Assembly: GCF_020171845.1 (NCBI RefSeq)
Contig: NZ_JAIVAM010000006.1
Span: forward strand, 35,147 to 99,146
From: Cytobacillus kochii
GTDB taxonomy: Bacteria > Bacillota > Bacilli > Bacillales > Cytobacillaceae
Direction of reading: 5' to 3'
Length of the DNA stretch: 64,000 nt
Positions 47,095-57,932 of this stretch are shown piece by piece. Each line of letters begins with the position of its first letter. Within the stretch, counting starts at the first letter, position 1. The notes beneath the pieces were generated by a model. The model did no database searches. It saw only the letters and a list, made by a program, of their open reading frames with translations, and was not told the origin of the DNA. A program made the translations under genes and the position numbers.

Positions 47095-48195
47095 TCAAAC
47101 GTTAAATCGGAAGTGCATAACATCTCCGTCTTGAACGATGTATTCTTTTCCTTCTAAGCGAACTTTTCCAGCTTCTTTCGCTGCATTCATATTACCAGCA
47201 ACAACTAGGTCGTCGTAGGAAACCGTTTCAGCACGTATGAAGCCTTTTTCGAAGTCACTATGGATGACACCGGCACATTGTGGTGCTTTCATTCCTTTAC
47301 GGAAAGTCCAAGCACGTACTTCTTGTACGCCAGCTGTAAAGTAAGTAGCTAAGCCAAGTAAGCTGTACGATGCTTTAATCAATTGATCTAAACCTGATTC
47401 TTCAATACCAAGCTCTTCAAGGAACATTTCCTTCTCTTCTCCTTCAAGCTCAGCAATTTCTGATTCGATTTTTGCACAAATGACAATCACTTCTGCATTA
47501 TCTGCGGATGCAAATTCTTTTACTTTTTGAACGTATTCATTAGTAGAAGGATCAGCCACATCATCTTCACCAACATTCGCTACATAAAGCATTGGCTTAA
47601 TCGTTAGTAAGTGTAACCCTTTAACCAATTTCATTTGTTCTTCTGTAAATTCTACTGTTCTTGCAGGTTGATCTGCTTCGAAAGCTTCTTTTAATTTTTC
47701 AAGAATTTCTAATTCAAAAACAGATTCCTTATCTTTTTGTTTCGCAAGCTTACTTACACGTACAATGCGTTTTTCAACGGATTCTAAGTCAGCTAAAATC
47801 AGTTCCAAGTTGATTGTTTCGATATCATCAATCGGATTCACTTTTCCTGATACGTGAGTAATATTATCGTCAGCAAAACAACGAACCACTTGGCAAATCG
47901 CGTCCACTTCACGGATATGTGAAAGAAACTTATTACCAAGTCCTTCACCTTTACTTGCCCCTTTAACAATTCCAGCAATGTCTGTAAATTCAAAAGCGGT
48001 AGGTACCGTTTTCTTTGGTTGAACAAGTTCAGTTAACTTCGCTAATCTTTCATCCGGTACTTCAACAATACCGACATTAGGATCTATCGTACAAAACGGG
48101 TAGTTCGCTGATTCAGCACCCGCTTGAGTTATTGCATTAAATAAGGTGGATTTACCGACGTTCGGCAAACCGACAATTCCAGCTGTTAATGCCAT
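47095..48195 (-). CDS. ychF: Redox-regulated ATPase YchF (Obg-like)
   Basis: 366 aa. G-domain: [15 protein letters not shown] (P loop), [27 protein letters not shown] (switch/G3), and a helical hairpin; the C-terminal TGS domain ends [11 protein letters not shown]. Although Obg-like, the family hydrolyses ATP and binds ribosomes. It lies between DUF951 and rpsF, as in Bacillus (yyaF). Confidence 0.96.
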   Translation of the reverse strand: MALTAGIVGLPNVGKSTLFNAITQAGAESANYPFCTIDPNVGIVEVPDERLAKLTELVQPKKTVPTAFEFTDIAGIVKGASKGEGLGNKFLSHIREVDAICQVVRCFADDNITHVSGKVNPIDDIETINLELILADLESVEKRIVRVSKLAKQKDKESVFELEILEKLKEAFEADQPARTVEFTEEQMKLVKGLHLLTIKPMLYVANVGEDDVADPSTNEYVQKVKEFASADNAEVIVICAKIESEIAELEGEEKEMFLEELGIEESGLDQLIKASYSLLGLATYFTAGVQEVRAWTFRKGMKAPQCAGVIHSDFEKGFIRAETVSYDDLVVAGNMNAAKEAGKVRLEGKEYIVQDGDVMHFRFNV

Positions 48196-48307
48196 TTAGG
48201 TCACTCCTAATCATTTAATCTATCTAAGAAAAATTATTAATCGATTTTTATACAAGCCTTTAACAATTATAGAGATTTGTATAAAAATAAGCAAGTTCAC
48301 TAAGCGT

Positions 48308-48435
48308 TCTAAGAAAAGCGCAAGGCGCCCGTCTATCGGCGACAAGCATAAGACGAGCCGGTGGAAAGGTTGTTCTTTAACCTTTTTGACGAATTGGCTT
48401 AGACCATAAAGCCGATAGCGCCTGGAGCTAGACAT
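48308..48435. repeat. Bacillus-type intergenic repeat (GCGCC...GGAGCTAGAC)
   Basis: AGGCGCCCG-TCTATCGGCG on the left and GCCGATAGCGCCT then GGAGCTAGAC on the right can form a long hairpin, with an AGGTTGTTCTTTAACCT inner stem. Similar palindromic repeats are common between genes in Bacillaceae. An open frame across it (minus strand) is an accident of the repeat. Confidence 0.65.
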
Positions 48436-48470
48436 GAAAACTCATTGAAAAACACACTTTCTTATCTGCA

Positions 48471-48499
48471 AAAAAATGGTAAAGACAACCTTTACCATT
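48471..48499 (-). terminator. Intrinsic terminator after the DUF951 gene
   Basis: On the minus strand AATGGTAAAG and CTTTACCATT flank a 5-nt loop; T6 follows. Confidence 0.8.
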
Positions 48500-48501
48500 G
48501 A

Positions 48502-48693
48502 TTACGCCAATACTTTTTTTAGTTTTCTTGTAAATTCTCTTCTTGGAATCATTACACTATGACCGCAACCTTCACATTTAATGCGAATATCCGCGCCCAT
48601 ACGTATAATTTTCCATCGATTTGCTCCACATGGGTGAGCCTTTTTCATCTCAACAATATTATTAAGATCAAATTGTTTTTCTTCCAATTTCAT
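48502..48693 (-). CDS. yyzM: DUF951 protein (YyzM)
   Basis: 63 aa from ATG 48693; the frame opens upstream at 48708, within the ribosome site AGAAAAGGGTG. Typical DUF951 motif: VEMKKAHPCGANRWKIIRMGADIRIKCEGCGHSVMIPRREF, with Cys residues in PCG and CEGCG. Small conserved protein found upstream of ychF in Bacillus; function unknown, possibly metal- or nucleic-acid-binding. Confidence 0.88.
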   Translation of the reverse strand: MKLEEKQFDLNNIVEMKKAHPCGANRWKIIRMGADIRIKCEGCGHSVMIPRREFTRKLKKVLA

Positions 48694-48900
48694 CACCCTT
48701 TTCTTCAACTTCTATTTCACTATTATACCTTGTCCTACTAATATATTTCCAATAAACATCAGAGGAAAATATATTTCGTGACCTAATCACGTATAGAATG
48801 AGTGAATATTCCGTATACTATTACTACTATTCAATTCAATCGCTAAAAAAGAAAGTAAAGCGCTCTTTTCTATAGAGTGACATTGAAGGAGTGACGCTTG

Positions 48901-49518
48901 ATGAATTTTTATCCACGTATTTTTGATAAGAAACCTAAATTAACCTCTCGGATTCCACACGATGAACAAAGTGCTACTAATAAACTTGCTCATGAAATCA
49001 AGCAGTTTCTCCCGAGTAATATACAAGAAAGACCATTCGTCCTTATTTGTATCGGTACGGACCGCTCTACCGGTGACTCGCTCGGTCCATTAGTTGGAAC
49101 CTTATTAAAAGAACGATCTATTCCTAACCTTCATGTATTCGGCACATTAGAAGACCCTATTCATGCAGTAAATTTATCTGAAAAACTGTCATATATTGAA
49201 GAACAATTTCCTAATGCTTTTATTATCGGCATTGATGCCTGCTTAGGGCGTGTAAAAAGTGTGGGGATTATTCAAATTGCTGATGGTCCTGTCAAACCAG
49301 GTGCTGGAGTAAATAAGGATTTACCTGAAGTTGGTGATATACATATTGCTGGCATCGTTAATGTGAGCGGGTTTATGGAGTTTATGGTATTACAGAATAC
49401 AAGACTGAGCTTAGTCATGAATATGGCCAAAACCATTGCCAATGGCATCCATGAAGTAACTTTGATGGAAAAAGCTAATTTTATCCCTATCGACTGGGGG
49501 AAAGAGCAGACTTTATAA
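48901..49518 (+). CDS. yyaC: Spore protease YyaC (germination protease-like)
   Basis: 205 aa from ATG 48901, 9 nt after GAAGGAG; the TTG just before it is less likely. It resembles the GPR/hydrogenase-maturation protease fold: FVLICIGTDRSTGDSLGPLVG (about residues 41-60), then HVFGTLEDPIHAVNL and IGIDACLGR. In Bacillus yyaC is a conserved sporulation gene next to the parAB region. The plus-strand orientation relative to its neighbours is as in B. subtilis. This supports an endospore-former. Confidence 0.92.
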   Translation: MNFYPRIFDKKPKLTSRIPHDEQSATNKLAHEIKQFLPSNIQERPFVLICIGTDRSTGDSLGPLVGTLLKERSIPNLHVFGTLEDPIHAVNLSEKLSYIEEQFPNAFIIGIDACLGRVKSVGIIQIADGPVKPGAGVNKDLPEVGDIHIAGIVNVSGFMEFMVLQNTRLSLVMNMAKTIANGIHEVTLMEKANFIPIDWGKEQTL

Positions 49519-49792
49519 TATGACCCAAGAGTTTCCGACTGACAATAAATATGAGATCTACCGATACGTGACGATTTTCGTTTTTCTAGACGCAAATCGC
49601 CGCGTATTTTCTTTGGAATCGACATAAATAAAGACATTTTGGAAAGCTGATTTGATGAGGCTGGAATGCATAAAACCATGATGAAGAAAGGAAGCAGGTT
49701 GAGTAGTCTAACTGCTTTTGCCCATGAATCTTTCTACGCATTGGATCTCGAATATCTCATTCAACCCTATATTAAAGACTTGAAACCAAAGA
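49519..49792. other. Gene-poor gap between yyaC and the DUF554 gene
   Basis: A 74-codon plus-strand frame (ATG 49666) crosses the terminator and enters the next gene in antisense. It has an AAGAAAGGAAG-like site only inside the frame and matches no family, so I do not call it. No repeat seen. Confidence 0.4.
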
Positions 49793-49831
49793 AAAACGAA
49801 CAATCCATGCCTATCAAGGATTGTTCGTTAC
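49793..49831 (-). terminator. Intrinsic terminator after the DUF554 gene
   Basis: On the minus strand AACGAACAATCC and GGATTGTTCGTT flank an 11-nt loop, followed by TTTTC. Confidence 0.75.
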
Positions 49832-49836
49832 TTAAA

Positions 49837-50538
49837 TTAAAAGAAGTAATAGAAAGAAACGACAAGGGCTGTGACAAAAATACCCGGTAAAAGATTTGCT
49901 ACCCTGATTTTTGTTAATCCCATTAAGTTTAAGCCGATAGCAAAAATCATTAAGCCGCCTGTAGCTGTCATTTCTAGAATAAAGCTGTCCATCCACGCTT
50001 GGGGAATCCATTTATCAATCTGTGTCGCAAATAACGCAATCAATCCTTGATAGATAAAGACAGGGATGGCTGAGAATATGACACCGATACCTAAAGTGGT
50101 CGTTAAGATTAGAGCCGTGAAGCCATCTATAATTGATTTTGTATATAAAACCGAATGATCTCCACGAATCCCACTATCTAACGCACCGATGACACCCATT
50201 GCACCAATAACAAAAATTAATGTTGCTGTGACAAATCCTTGAGAGATGCTACCTTGATGATTGGATCCAATTTTATTTTCTAATAGAATACCGACTTGAT
50301 TGAGTCTATCTTCTAATTTTAACCATTCTCCAAGCATCGCCCCAAAAACGAGGCTAAGAATGACCACTAAGAAGTTTTCACTCTTAAGCCCCATCTGTAA
50401 ACCAAGTACCATTACTGCCAAGCCAATAGCTTGCATCACTGTATCCTTCATTTTTTCAGGGATACGATTAAGGAACTTACCGATTAATGTACCTACAATA
50501 ATTAATAGTGAATTGACTACTGTACCTAATAAAAACAT
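49837..50538 (-). CDS. DUF554 membrane protein
   Basis: 233 aa with about seven hydrophobic segments. Starts MFLLGTVVNSLLIIVGTLIG; conserved DUF554 blocks are LVFGAMLGEWLKLEDRL, VTATLIFVIGAMGVIGALDSG and GLMIFAIGLNLMG. The family consists of putative small-molecule transporters with a duplicated half-domain; function unknown. It lies between parB and yyaC, a common place for it in Bacillaceae. Confidence 0.88.
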   Translation of the reverse strand: MFLLGTVVNSLLIIVGTLIGKFLNRIPEKMKDTVMQAIGLAVMVLGLQMGLKSENFLVVILSLVFGAMLGEWLKLEDRLNQVGILLENKIGSNHQGSISQGFVTATLIFVIGAMGVIGALDSGIRGDHSVLYTKSIIDGFTALILTTTLGIGVIFSAIPVFIYQGLIALFATQIDKWIPQAWMDSFILEMTATGGLMIFAIGLNLMGLTKIRVANLLPGIFVTALVVSFYYFF

Positions 50539-50600
50539 TAGAGCTACCCAAATATACTTTCTATCTTTTCATGATGTCTATCTAGCAAACGACTAAGCGG

Positions 50601-51455
50601 CTAGATGGATTCTTTTTGCTGATCTAAAAGATCCAGTATTCGCTCCAAATCGTCGTTAGAAAAGAATTCGATTTCTATTTTCCCTTTCTTTTTTCCTTTT
50701 TTAATATGAACGTTCGTGCCGAACCTTTCTCTAAGCGAAGATTCATGTGATTGAATAAACACATCTTTATTTTCCTTCTTCTTTGTTTCACGTGGAACTT
50801 TTTCGTTTAATTGCCCGATCCATTGTTCTAACTGCCTTACATTTAAAGAGTCTTTTAACACTTTTTCTACTACCGTATCCATAAGGGATTTTTTCTTTAA
50901 CCCTAAAAGTGTCCTACCGTGACCCATCGTTAATTTTCCATCAGCAATCATCTCTTGTACTTTAGCTGGCAGTGAAAGCAAGCGAATATGATTGGCAATA
51001 TGCGGTCGGCTTTTTCCTAACCTCTTAGCCAATTCCTCTTGTGTGATTTTTAGTTTTTCAATTAATAATTGATAAGCTGCGCCTTCTTCAATCGGCGTTA
51101 AATCTTCTCTTTGAAGGTTTTCTAATATAGCTAATTCCATCATTTGTTGTTCTGATAGATCGCGAATAATGACTGGCATCGTCTGCATATTTGCCTCTTT
51201 TGCTGCCCGATACCTTCTTTCACCAACAACAATTTCATAACCCTTAATACTTTTACGAACAATAATTGGTTGGAGGATTCCGTGTGTGAGAATCGATTGT
51301 TTTAGCTCTTCTATACTCTCTTTTGTGAAGATTTTTCGCGGTTGATACGGATTAGGACGTATTTCCTTAAGTTTGATTTCTTCAATTATTTCTTCACTTT
51401 CTTTGTCCACATTCGTAAAGAAGGCATTAAGCCCTTTACCTAACCCCTTAGCCAT
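50601..51455 (-). CDS. parB: Chromosome partitioning protein ParB (Spo0J)
   Basis: 284 aa. CTPase N-terminal domain with RPNPYQPRKIF and the GERRYRAAKEA motif (about residue 80), a helix-turn-helix with QEELAKRLGKSRPHIANHIRLL (about 135-157) and a dimerising C-terminus (EIEFFSNDDLERILDLL). It loads at parS and slides as a CTP clamp, recruits SMC and stimulates the ParA ATPase. It overlaps parA by 8 nt. A parS copy lies inside the gene. Confidence 0.97.
   Translation of the reverse strand: MAKGLGKGLNAFFTNVDKESEEIIEEIKLKEIRPNPYQPRKIFTKESIEELKQSILTHGILQPIIVRKSIKGYEIVVGERRYRAAKEANMQTMPVIIRDLSEQQMMELAILENLQREDLTPIEEGAAYQLLIEKLKITQEELAKRLGKSRPHIANHIRLLSLPAKVQEMIADGKLTMGHGRTLLGLKKKSLMDTVVEKVLKDSLNVRQLEQWIGQLNEKVPRETKKKENKDVFIQSHESSLRERFGTNVHIKKGKKKGKIEIEFFSNDDLERILDLLDQQKESI
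50784..50799. promoter_or_regulatory. parS site inside parB
   Basis: TGTTTCACGTGGAACT; its reverse complement AGTTCCACGTGAAACA differs at one position from the parS inside B. subtilis spo0J. Same location in the same gene. Confidence 0.85.
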
Positions 51456-52209
51456 TTGTTAACACTTCCTTTGCTAAGTCTAAGTATACTTCTGCTCCGC
51501 GAGACTTTGGATCGTATGTGATAATTGGCTCACCATGACTTGGTGCTTCACTTAAGCGTACATTTCTAGGAATCACCGTGCGATACACTTTATCTTGAAA
51601 GTACTTTTTCACTTCTTCAATGACTTGAATACCTAAATTCGTTCTTGCATCCAACATTGTTAACAAAACGCCCTCAATACGCAGATCTTGATTTAAATGT
51701 TTTTGCACAAGTCTCACCGTATTTAACAGCTGACTTAATCCTTCAAGCGCATAATATTCACATTGTACAGGAATTAATACGGCGTCAGATGCTGTTAAAG
51801 AATTGAGCGTTAGTAATCCTAGTGATGGGGGACAATCGATAATAATATAATCATAGTTTTCCTTCACGTCTTCTAAAGCTCTTTTTAAACGAACTTCTCT
51901 TGATATTGTTGGTACAAGTTCAATTTCCGCTCCTGCTAGTTGAATCGTAGCAGGTATAATATGCAGTTTCTCTACAATTGTTGGTTTGATGGCTTTACTT
52001 GCTTCTAAATCGTCCACTAATACATCATAAATGCAATAATCCACTTCTGCCTTCTCAATACCAATACCGCTCGTTGCATTTCCTTGTGGGTCTATATCTA
52101 CAAGCAACACCTTTTTGCCCATAGAAGCTAGACATGCACCTAAGTTCACTGCTGTTGTTGTTTTTCCTACGCCACCCTTTTGGTTAGCTAAAGCAATCGT
52201 TTTCCCCAC
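51448..52209 (-). CDS. parA: Chromosome partitioning ATPase ParA (Soj)
   Basis: 253 aa. Deviant Walker A KGGVGKTTTAVNLG (residues 11-24), A' DIDPQGNATSG, Walker B IIIDCPPSLGLLTLN. It binds nucleoid DNA as an ATP dimer and controls DnaA activity at oriC. Operon with parB. The start is ATG 52209, after CAGGTGAGTTCAAGTGGGG. Confidence 0.97.
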   Translation of the reverse strand: MGKTIALANQKGGVGKTTTAVNLGACLASMGKKVLLVDIDPQGNATSGIGIEKAEVDYCIYDVLVDDLEASKAIKPTIVEKLHIIPATIQLAGAEIELVPTISREVRLKRALEDVKENYDYIIIDCPPSLGLLTLNSLTASDAVLIPVQCEYYALEGLSQLLNTVRLVQKHLNQDLRIEGVLLTMLDARTNLGIQVIEEVKKYFQDKVYRTVIPRNVRLSEAPSHGEPIITYDPKSRGAEVYLDLAKEVLTNG

Positions 52210-52402
52210 TTGAACTCACCTGCTTTCTTCACATGTTTGTTTTTCTACGTATGTAATCTATTAAAAACCCCTATTAAAGACATCATTGTTTTAGTGCGCA
52301 TTCCCTTTTTCGAACGCACGAATCTATTTTATCATGAACGTGAGGGGAAGAATAATTATTTTAAGAAAAATAAGAAAATCTTCCAGATGCTATTTTCAGG
52401 AT

Positions 52403-52446
52403 AAAAAAAGAGCCATATCTCGCAAAAGGTGATTTGAGATTGGCTA
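52403..52446 (-). terminator. Intrinsic terminator after noc
   Basis: On the minus strand AGCCAATCTC pairs with GAGATATGGCT, followed by T7. Confidence 0.65.
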
Positions 52447-52452
52447 GGTCAT

Positions 52453-53346
52453 TTATTTTTTCTTTTTTGGAATTTTGATTGTTATTTGATAGAATTCATC
52501 AAATTCTTCTTCTTGTGAATCTAAGTTTATGCCACTATCAGAGACCATTGAGAGCGATTGGCGAATCGTGTTGACAGCAATACGCATATCTTTACTAAAT
52601 GCTTTTCTTCTTGGTTTTGCCTTTGGTTGATCTTTTTCTAATAGCTTTACCACTCGGTCCTCTGTTTGCTTTACATTTAGCTGTTTTTCAACGACTTCAG
52701 CTAATAAGCTAACTTGCTTCTCGTGGCTTTTTAATGGAATAAGTGCCCTTGCATGTCGTTCTGTTATTTCTTTTCTTAAAAGGGATTCTTGTACTTCTTC
52801 TGGTAATTTCAACAACCTTAATTTATTGGCAACTGTTGATTGCCCTTTTCCTAGACGTTGTGCCAATGCTTCTTGTGTTAAGTTATGTAACTCTAGTAGC
52901 TTTCCATAAGCAACCGCTTCTTCAATAGGCGAAAGCTCTTCACGCTGCAAGTTTTCAATAAGCGCAATTGAGGCCGTTTCTGTATCACTCATATTCTTGA
53001 CAATGGCTGGTACTTCTTCCCAACCCAATTTATTCATTGCACGCCAGCGACGCTCACCTGCAATAATTTCAAATTGATTGTCACCGTATTCTCTAACGAC
53101 AATTGGCTGAATAATACCGTGAATATGAATTGTACGAGAAAGCTCTTCTATTTTCTCATCATCAAATATTGTCCGAGGCTGAAAACGGTTAGGAACGATT
53201 TGATCGATAGGGATCTTCTTTACCTCTTCCTTGCTTGCTAATGTCTCTGCCTCTTCCATTTCCATATCTGCTTGTTCGTCTAGCTTGTCTTCATTTGTTT
53301 TTTCCTTTTCGCCTAGGCCAAAAAGGCGTGAGAAAGAATGCTTCAT
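52453..53346 (-). CDS. noc: Nucleoid occlusion protein Noc
   Basis: 297 aa from ATG 53346, after GGTGGTGCAGG. ParB paralogue: an N-terminal amphipathic stretch ([16 protein letters not shown]) that binds the membrane, [10 protein letters not shown] and [12 protein letters not shown] (about 105), and a helix-turn-helix [25 protein letters not shown]. It blocks Z-ring assembly over the nucleoid. Placed between rsmG and parA as in B. subtilis (yyaA). No Noc-binding site ATTTCCCGGGAAAT was seen here. Confidence 0.95.
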   Translation of the reverse strand: MKHSFSRLFGLGEKEKTNEDKLDEQADMEMEEAETLASKEEVKKIPIDQIVPNRFQPRTIFDDEKIEELSRTIHIHGIIQPIVVREYGDNQFEIIAGERRWRAMNKLGWEEVPAIVKNMSDTETASIALIENLQREELSPIEEAVAYGKLLELHNLTQEALAQRLGKGQSTVANKLRLLKLPEEVQESLLRKEITERHARALIPLKSHEKQVSLLAEVVEKQLNVKQTEDRVVKLLEKDQPKAKPRRKAFSKDMRIAVNTIRQSLSMVSDSGINLDSQEEEFDEFYQITIKIPKKKK

Positions 53347-53457
53347 CACCCTGCACCACCTTTACGAAACTCCCTATAACCTATTCTCTACAAAGTAGAC
53401 AATTCCTGCGATTGTCTATCAATTTATAGTGATATAAAAAACCATATACGCTCAAAC

Positions 53458-54177
53458 TCACGATTCAATCGGTGATTTATTAGGCGTTCCCGGCTTTCTT
53501 GGATATTTATTAGGGGTAGATTTTTCTTTCTTAATTACTAGAATGTTTCTTTCACTTTCTTCTTCCGGTAATGTGAAAGTGTGTGAATCTATCAGTTTAC
53601 CACCAAAGGTTGTTATCGCTTTGTTTGCTTTATCTAGTTCTTGTTCAGCCCCTGCACCTTTCATAGCTAAAAAGGTACCACCGACTTTGACTAAGGGCAA
53701 GCATAATTCACTCAGTACTGACAATCTTGCTACCGCCCTAGCTGTGACAAGATCAAAGCTTTCGCGGTATTTTTTGTTTTTGCCAAACGTCTCCGCGCGA
53801 TCATGTACAAATTCGACATGGTCTAATCCAAGTTCTTCAGCTAAATGATTTAAAAAACCAATCCGTTTGTTTAATGAATCAACGATGGTCACTTGTATTT
53901 GAGGAAAGGCAATTTTTAATGGGATACTTGGAAAACCAGCTCCAGCTCCAACGTCACATACCTTTAACGGCTGGTTGAAATCGTAATAAAAGGCAGCTGA
54001 GATGCTGTCATAAAAATGCTTTAAATATACTTCATCTTTTTCTGTAATGGCCGTTAAGTTCATTTTTTCATTCCATTCAACAAGCGTCGAATAGTACAAT
54101 TCATACTGTTCCATTTGCTGCTTGGAGAGGGAAATTCCCTTCTCCTCAAGCAAATGAACAAATTGTTCTGTATTCAT
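53458..54177 (-). CDS. rsmG: 16S rRNA G527 N7-methyltransferase RsmG (GidB)
   Basis: 239 aa. AdoMet motif [17 protein letters not shown] (about residue 70), then [20 protein letters not shown] and the [10 protein letters not shown] motif. It methylates G527 of 16S rRNA; loss gives low-level streptomycin resistance. It is 15 nt downstream of mnmG. The C-terminus has a Pro/Lys-rich tail ([14 protein letters not shown]). Confidence 0.96.
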   Translation of the reverse strand: MNTEQFVHLLEEKGISLSKQQMEQYELYYSTLVEWNEKMNLTAITEKDEVYLKHFYDSISAAFYYDFNQPLKVCDVGAGAGFPSIPLKIAFPQIQVTIVDSLNKRIGFLNHLAEELGLDHVEFVHDRAETFGKNKKYRESFDLVTARAVARLSVLSELCLPLVKVGGTFLAMKGAGAEQELDKANKAITTFGGKLIDSHTFTLPEEESERNILVIKKEKSTPNKYPRKPGTPNKSPIES

Positions 54178-54192
54178 GCGTTCAATCCTCTC

Positions 54193-56082
54193 TTATTCAT
54201 TAGCCACTTTCGCAATTCTTCCTTGTTCTAAATAAACGAGTAGAATAGAAATATCTGCTGGGTTTACACCAGAAATACGAGATGCTTGTGCTAAAGATAG
54301 AGGACGCACTGATTTCAATTTTTGACGTGCTTCAGACGCAAGCCCATTGATATCATCATAATCGATTTGATCTGGAATTTTTTTGTTTTCCATTTTTTTC
54401 AGTCTGTCTACTTGTTGTAGTGATTTTTCAATATAGCCCTCATACTTAATCTGTATTTCTACTTGTTCTTTTACATCATCATCTAACTCACTCGTTGCTT
54501 TAGCGAGTTGTTCAATATGAGCATAAGACATTTCTGGTCTTTTTAATAAATCACTTGCACGTATCCCATCTTTTAATTCACTTCCACCTAGGGATTGAAT
54601 TAAACCTTGAACCTCAGCATTCGGTTTTAAAATAATCTTCTTTAAACGCATTTTTTCTTCTTCAATTTGCTGTTTTTTAGACAAGAATTTTTGATAACGT
54701 TCTTCACTAATCATGCCCACTTTATAACCTACTTCTGTTAAACGAAGATCCGCATTGTCATGGCGTAATAATAGACGGTACTCCGCTCTAGAAGTTAATA
54801 AACGATAAGGTTCGTTCGTCCCCTTTGTTACTAAATCATCAATAAGGACCCCGATATAGCCATCAGAGCGACTTAAGATTACTTGCTCTCTACCAAGTGA
54901 ATGCAGCGCCGCATTCATCCCTGCCATTAGACCTTGACCGGCTGCTTCTTCATAACCGGATGTCCCATTTATCTGACCGGCAGTATAAAGGTTTTTCACT
55001 TTTTTCGTTTCCAATGTTGGCCATAATTGCGTCGGTACAATGGAATCATATTCAATTGCATAACCAGCTCTCATCATTTGCACATTTTCTAAACCTGGAA
55101 TCGTCCGCAAAATGTCTTGTTGTACATCTTCAGGTAAACTAGTTGATAACCCCTGTACATAAACTTCTTGCGTGTTTCTTCCCTCTGGTTCAAGGAAGAT
55201 TTGATGTCTTGGTTTGTCATTAAAACGAACTACCTTATCCTCAATTGACGGACAATAACGAGGACCTGTCCCTTTGATCATACCAGAATACATCGGAGAA
55301 CGATGTAAGTTATTGTCGATGAGCGTATGCGTTTTTTCGTTCGTATATGTTAACCAACAAGGCAGTTGTTCAGTAATATATTTAGTCGTTTCATATGAGA
55401 ATGCTCTCGGTACTTCATCACCTGGTTGTATTTCTGTTTTACTATAATCAATTGAGTGACTATTTACGCGCGGTGGCGTTCCCGTTTTAAAACGAACCAT
55501 ATCAAAACCTAAAGCTTCTAGGTGTTCGGATAACTTAATGGATGGTTGTTGATTATTCGGTCCGCTTGAATATTTTAGTTCTCCTAAGATAATTTCCCCA
55601 CGGAGGAATGTACCGGTAGTAATAACAACAGATTTCGCATAATAAGTAGCGCCTGTTTGTGTAATAATACCTCTACATTCACCATCTTCAACAATTAAAC
55701 TTTCTACCATACCTTGTAATAATGTTAAATTCTCTTGGTTTTCCAATGTTTTTTTCATTTCATGCTGATACGTAAATTTATCCGCTTGTGCTCTTAATGC
55801 TCTTACTGCGGGGCCTTTACCCGTATTAAGCATACGCATTTGGATATAGGTTTTATCAATATTTTTCCCCATTTCGCCGCCTAATGCGTCAATTTCCCGT
55901 ACGACGATTCCTTTCGCCGGTCCACCAATTGAAGGGTTACATGGCATAAAGGCAACCATATCAAGATTGATTGTGACCATTAAAGTTTTTGCCCCGATTC
56001 GAGCTGAGGCAAGACCTGCTTCAACTCCTGCATGACCGGCACCGATAACAATAACGTCATATGAACCTGCTTCATAAGCCAT
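54193..56082 (-). CDS. mnmG: tRNA U34 carboxymethylaminomethyl modification enzyme MnmG (GidA)
   Basis: 629 aa. FAD-binding [21 protein letters not shown] near the N-terminus, [12 protein letters not shown] (about residue 50), [38 protein letters not shown] and [14 protein letters not shown] blocks. With MnmE it installs cmnm5 on U34 of tRNAs. It is 51 nt after mnmE. Confidence 0.97.
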   Translation of the reverse strand: MAYEAGSYDVIVIGAGHAGVEAGLASARIGAKTLMVTINLDMVAFMPCNPSIGGPAKGIVVREIDALGGEMGKNIDKTYIQMRMLNTGKGPAVRALRAQADKFTYQHEMKKTLENQENLTLLQGMVESLIVEDGECRGIITQTGATYYAKSVVITTGTFLRGEIILGELKYSSGPNNQQPSIKLSEHLEALGFDMVRFKTGTPPRVNSHSIDYSKTEIQPGDEVPRAFSYETTKYITEQLPCWLTYTNEKTHTLIDNNLHRSPMYSGMIKGTGPRYCPSIEDKVVRFNDKPRHQIFLEPEGRNTQEVYVQGLSTSLPEDVQQDILRTIPGLENVQMMRAGYAIEYDSIVPTQLWPTLETKKVKNLYTAGQINGTSGYEEAAGQGLMAGMNAALHSLGREQVILSRSDGYIGVLIDDLVTKGTNEPYRLLTSRAEYRLLLRHDNADLRLTEVGYKVGMISEERYQKFLSKKQQIEEEKMRLKKIILKPNAEVQGLIQSLGGSELKDGIRASDLLKRPEMSYAHIEQLAKATSELDDDVKEQVEIQIKYEGYIEKSLQQVDRLKKMENKKIPDQIDYDDINGLASEARQKLKSVRPLSLAQASRISGVNPADISILLVYLEQGRIAKVANE

Positions 56083-56133
56083 TTCATTTTACCTCCCTTT
56101 TCTATTTTTATATTTATATCAACGGTTTTTTTC

Positions 56134-57519
56134 TTATTTTCCAAGACAGAACTGAGAGAATAACTGGTCAATTAAACTATCTTGTACACTATCTCCAATA
56201 ATCTCCCCTAGAATTTCCCATGTTCTTGTCAAATCTATTTGTACGATGTCAATCGGTGTGCCCAGATCAACACCCTCTATTGCGTCATTAATTGAATTTA
56301 TCGCTTGGTGTAAAAGAGCAATATGTCTTGAGTTAGAGACATATGTCATATCTTCTGCTTCAATGGAGCCAGTAAAGAATAATTCAGAAATCGCCTCTTC
56401 AAGCTCGTTAATTCCTTGTTCTTCTAATAAAGAGGTTGTCACGAGCTTCTGATTAGCTGCGAGCTGTCTCACTTTTTCCATATCAATCTTTTGTTCTAAA
56501 TCGGTTTTATTCACGATGACAATAACATCCATGCCTTCGACCGCTTTAAACAAATTCATATCCTCATCCGTAAGCTCATCCGAATAGTTCACAACGAGTA
56601 AAATAAGATCCGCTTCTTTTAATACTTGTCGTGATCTCTCTACCCCTATACGTTCAACAATATCTTCTGTTTCCCGAATACCAGCCGTATCTACTAATTT
56701 TAATGGTACGCCTCTTACGTTCACATATTCTTCTATTACATCTCTTGTCGTACCTGGGATATCTGTCACAATCGCTTTATTTTCATGGACTAGACTATTT
56801 AATAACGAAGATTTACCAACATTTGGGCGTCCAACGATTACCGTTGATAAACCTTCACGTAAAATTTTCCCTTGTTGGGATGTACGTAGCAACTGCTCGA
56901 TTTCCCTTTTAACGAAGCTGGCCTTCTCTAATAGTAACTGATGGGTCATTTCCTCGACATCATCATATTCAGGATAGTCAATATTCACTTCCACATGGGC
57001 AAGTACTTCTAGAATTTCCTGTCGTAACCTTTGAATTAAGTTTGACAATCTACCTTCCATTTGACCTAAGGCGACATTCATTGCCTTATCCGTTTTCGCT
57101 CGGATTAAATCCATCACTGCCTCCGCCTGCGATAAATCAATGCGCCCATTTAAAAAAGCACGCTTTGTAAATTCACCTGGTTCAGCTAAGCGAGCACCAT
57201 TTGTCAACATCAATTGCAGGACGCGATTGACAGAAACGAGTCCACCGTGACAGTTAATCTCAATCACATCTTCTTTTGTAAACGTCTTTGGACCCTTCAT
57301 GACCGAAACCATTACTTCTTCAGCAACTTGGTCAGTCTTCGGATCAATAATATGGCCATAATGAATTGTGTGAGATGGGACTTCTTTTAATCGTTTATCT
57401 CCCACACTTTTAAATAAATGATCCGCTATATCAAAAGCTTCAGGTCCGCTCAGCCGTACAATTGCAATTGCGCCTTCACCCATGGGAGTAGATATAGCAG
57501 CTATTGTATCAAGTTCCAA
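56134..57519 (-). CDS. mnmE: tRNA modification GTPase MnmE (ThdF/TrmE)
   Basis: 461 aa. N-terminal formyl-THF binding domain ([21 protein letters not shown]), helical domain, and an inserted G domain with [12 protein letters not shown] (about residue 229), [26 protein letters not shown] and NKTD. It ends with the catalytic FCLGK, the conserved C-terminal motif. It works with MnmG. A DnaA-box cluster lies just upstream of its start. Confidence 0.97.
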   Translation of the reverse strand: MELDTIAAISTPMGEGAIAIVRLSGPEAFDIADHLFKSVGDKRLKEVPSHTIHYGHIIDPKTDQVAEEVMVSVMKGPKTFTKEDVIEINCHGGLVSVNRVLQLMLTNGARLAEPGEFTKRAFLNGRIDLSQAEAVMDLIRAKTDKAMNVALGQMEGRLSNLIQRLRQEILEVLAHVEVNIDYPEYDDVEEMTHQLLLEKASFVKREIEQLLRTSQQGKILREGLSTVIVGRPNVGKSSLLNSLVHENKAIVTDIPGTTRDVIEEYVNVRGVPLKLVDTAGIRETEDIVERIGVERSRQVLKEADLILLVVNYSDELTDEDMNLFKAVEGMDVIVIVNKTDLEQKIDMEKVRQLAANQKLVTTSLLEEQGINELEEAISELFFTGSIEAEDMTYVSNSRHIALLHQAINSINDAIEGVDLGTPIDIVQIDLTRTWEILGEIIGDSVQDSLIDQLFSQFCLGK

Positions 57520-57671
57520 GCGGCTTCACCTCATTTCATTTTTATCTATAATTACTCATCCTTCAATCTATGAAAAAAATTATTTCCCAAAAAAACAGAA
57601 TATCATATGCAAACAATTATTAAAAGCAGGATCATCCTCGTTAAGAATCCTCCAACTAAGGAAAATACCTG

Positions 57672-57767
57672 TTATCAACAGTATAGACAAATTTTTTTCA
57701 TCTAAAAATTATCCACAGAAACCAAGTTGTATTATGCTCCATTTTAACTTATCCACATGTGAATAAC
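57672..57767. promoter_or_regulatory. DnaA-box cluster upstream of mnmE (thdF-type cluster)
   Basis: TTATCAACA (57672), TTATCCACA (57709), TTATCCACA (57749) and TGTGAATAA (57759, reverse of TTATTCACA). B. subtilis has a DnaA-box cluster at thdF (mnmE), so the site is conserved. The rest of the 413-nt gap between mnmE and jag has only the jag terminator. Confidence 0.75.
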
Positions 57768-57893
57768 AATCATACAATACTGAATTCATTATTTTCCTCT
57801 TTGACCAATTCTTTGTGAAAAAAGCTTCGAATGTTTTCTAAACTGTTTCGGAAGTTCCGAAAATGGTTCTGAAGAAATAGCGTGTTTATCCAT

Positions 57894-57921
57894 AAAAAAA
57901 GAGCGTCCGCTTGGACACTCT
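57894..57921 (-). terminator. Intrinsic terminator after jag
   Basis: On the minus strand AGAGTGTCC and GGACGCTCT flank a 4-nt loop; T7 follows. Confidence 0.85.
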
Positions 57922-57932
57922 CTATAGAAAAA

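Noticed and set aside
48220..48435. 71-residue minus-strand ORF upstream of ychF
   Set aside because: It is mostly made of the palindromic intergenic repeat and has no ribosome site.
49666..49890. 74-residue plus-strand ORF between yyaC and the DUF554 gene
   Set aside because: It runs through the terminator and into the antisense of the DUF554 gene, and no family was recognised.
52210..53460. Noc-binding sites near noc
   Set aside because: No match to ATTTCCCGGGAAAT was seen in the window.
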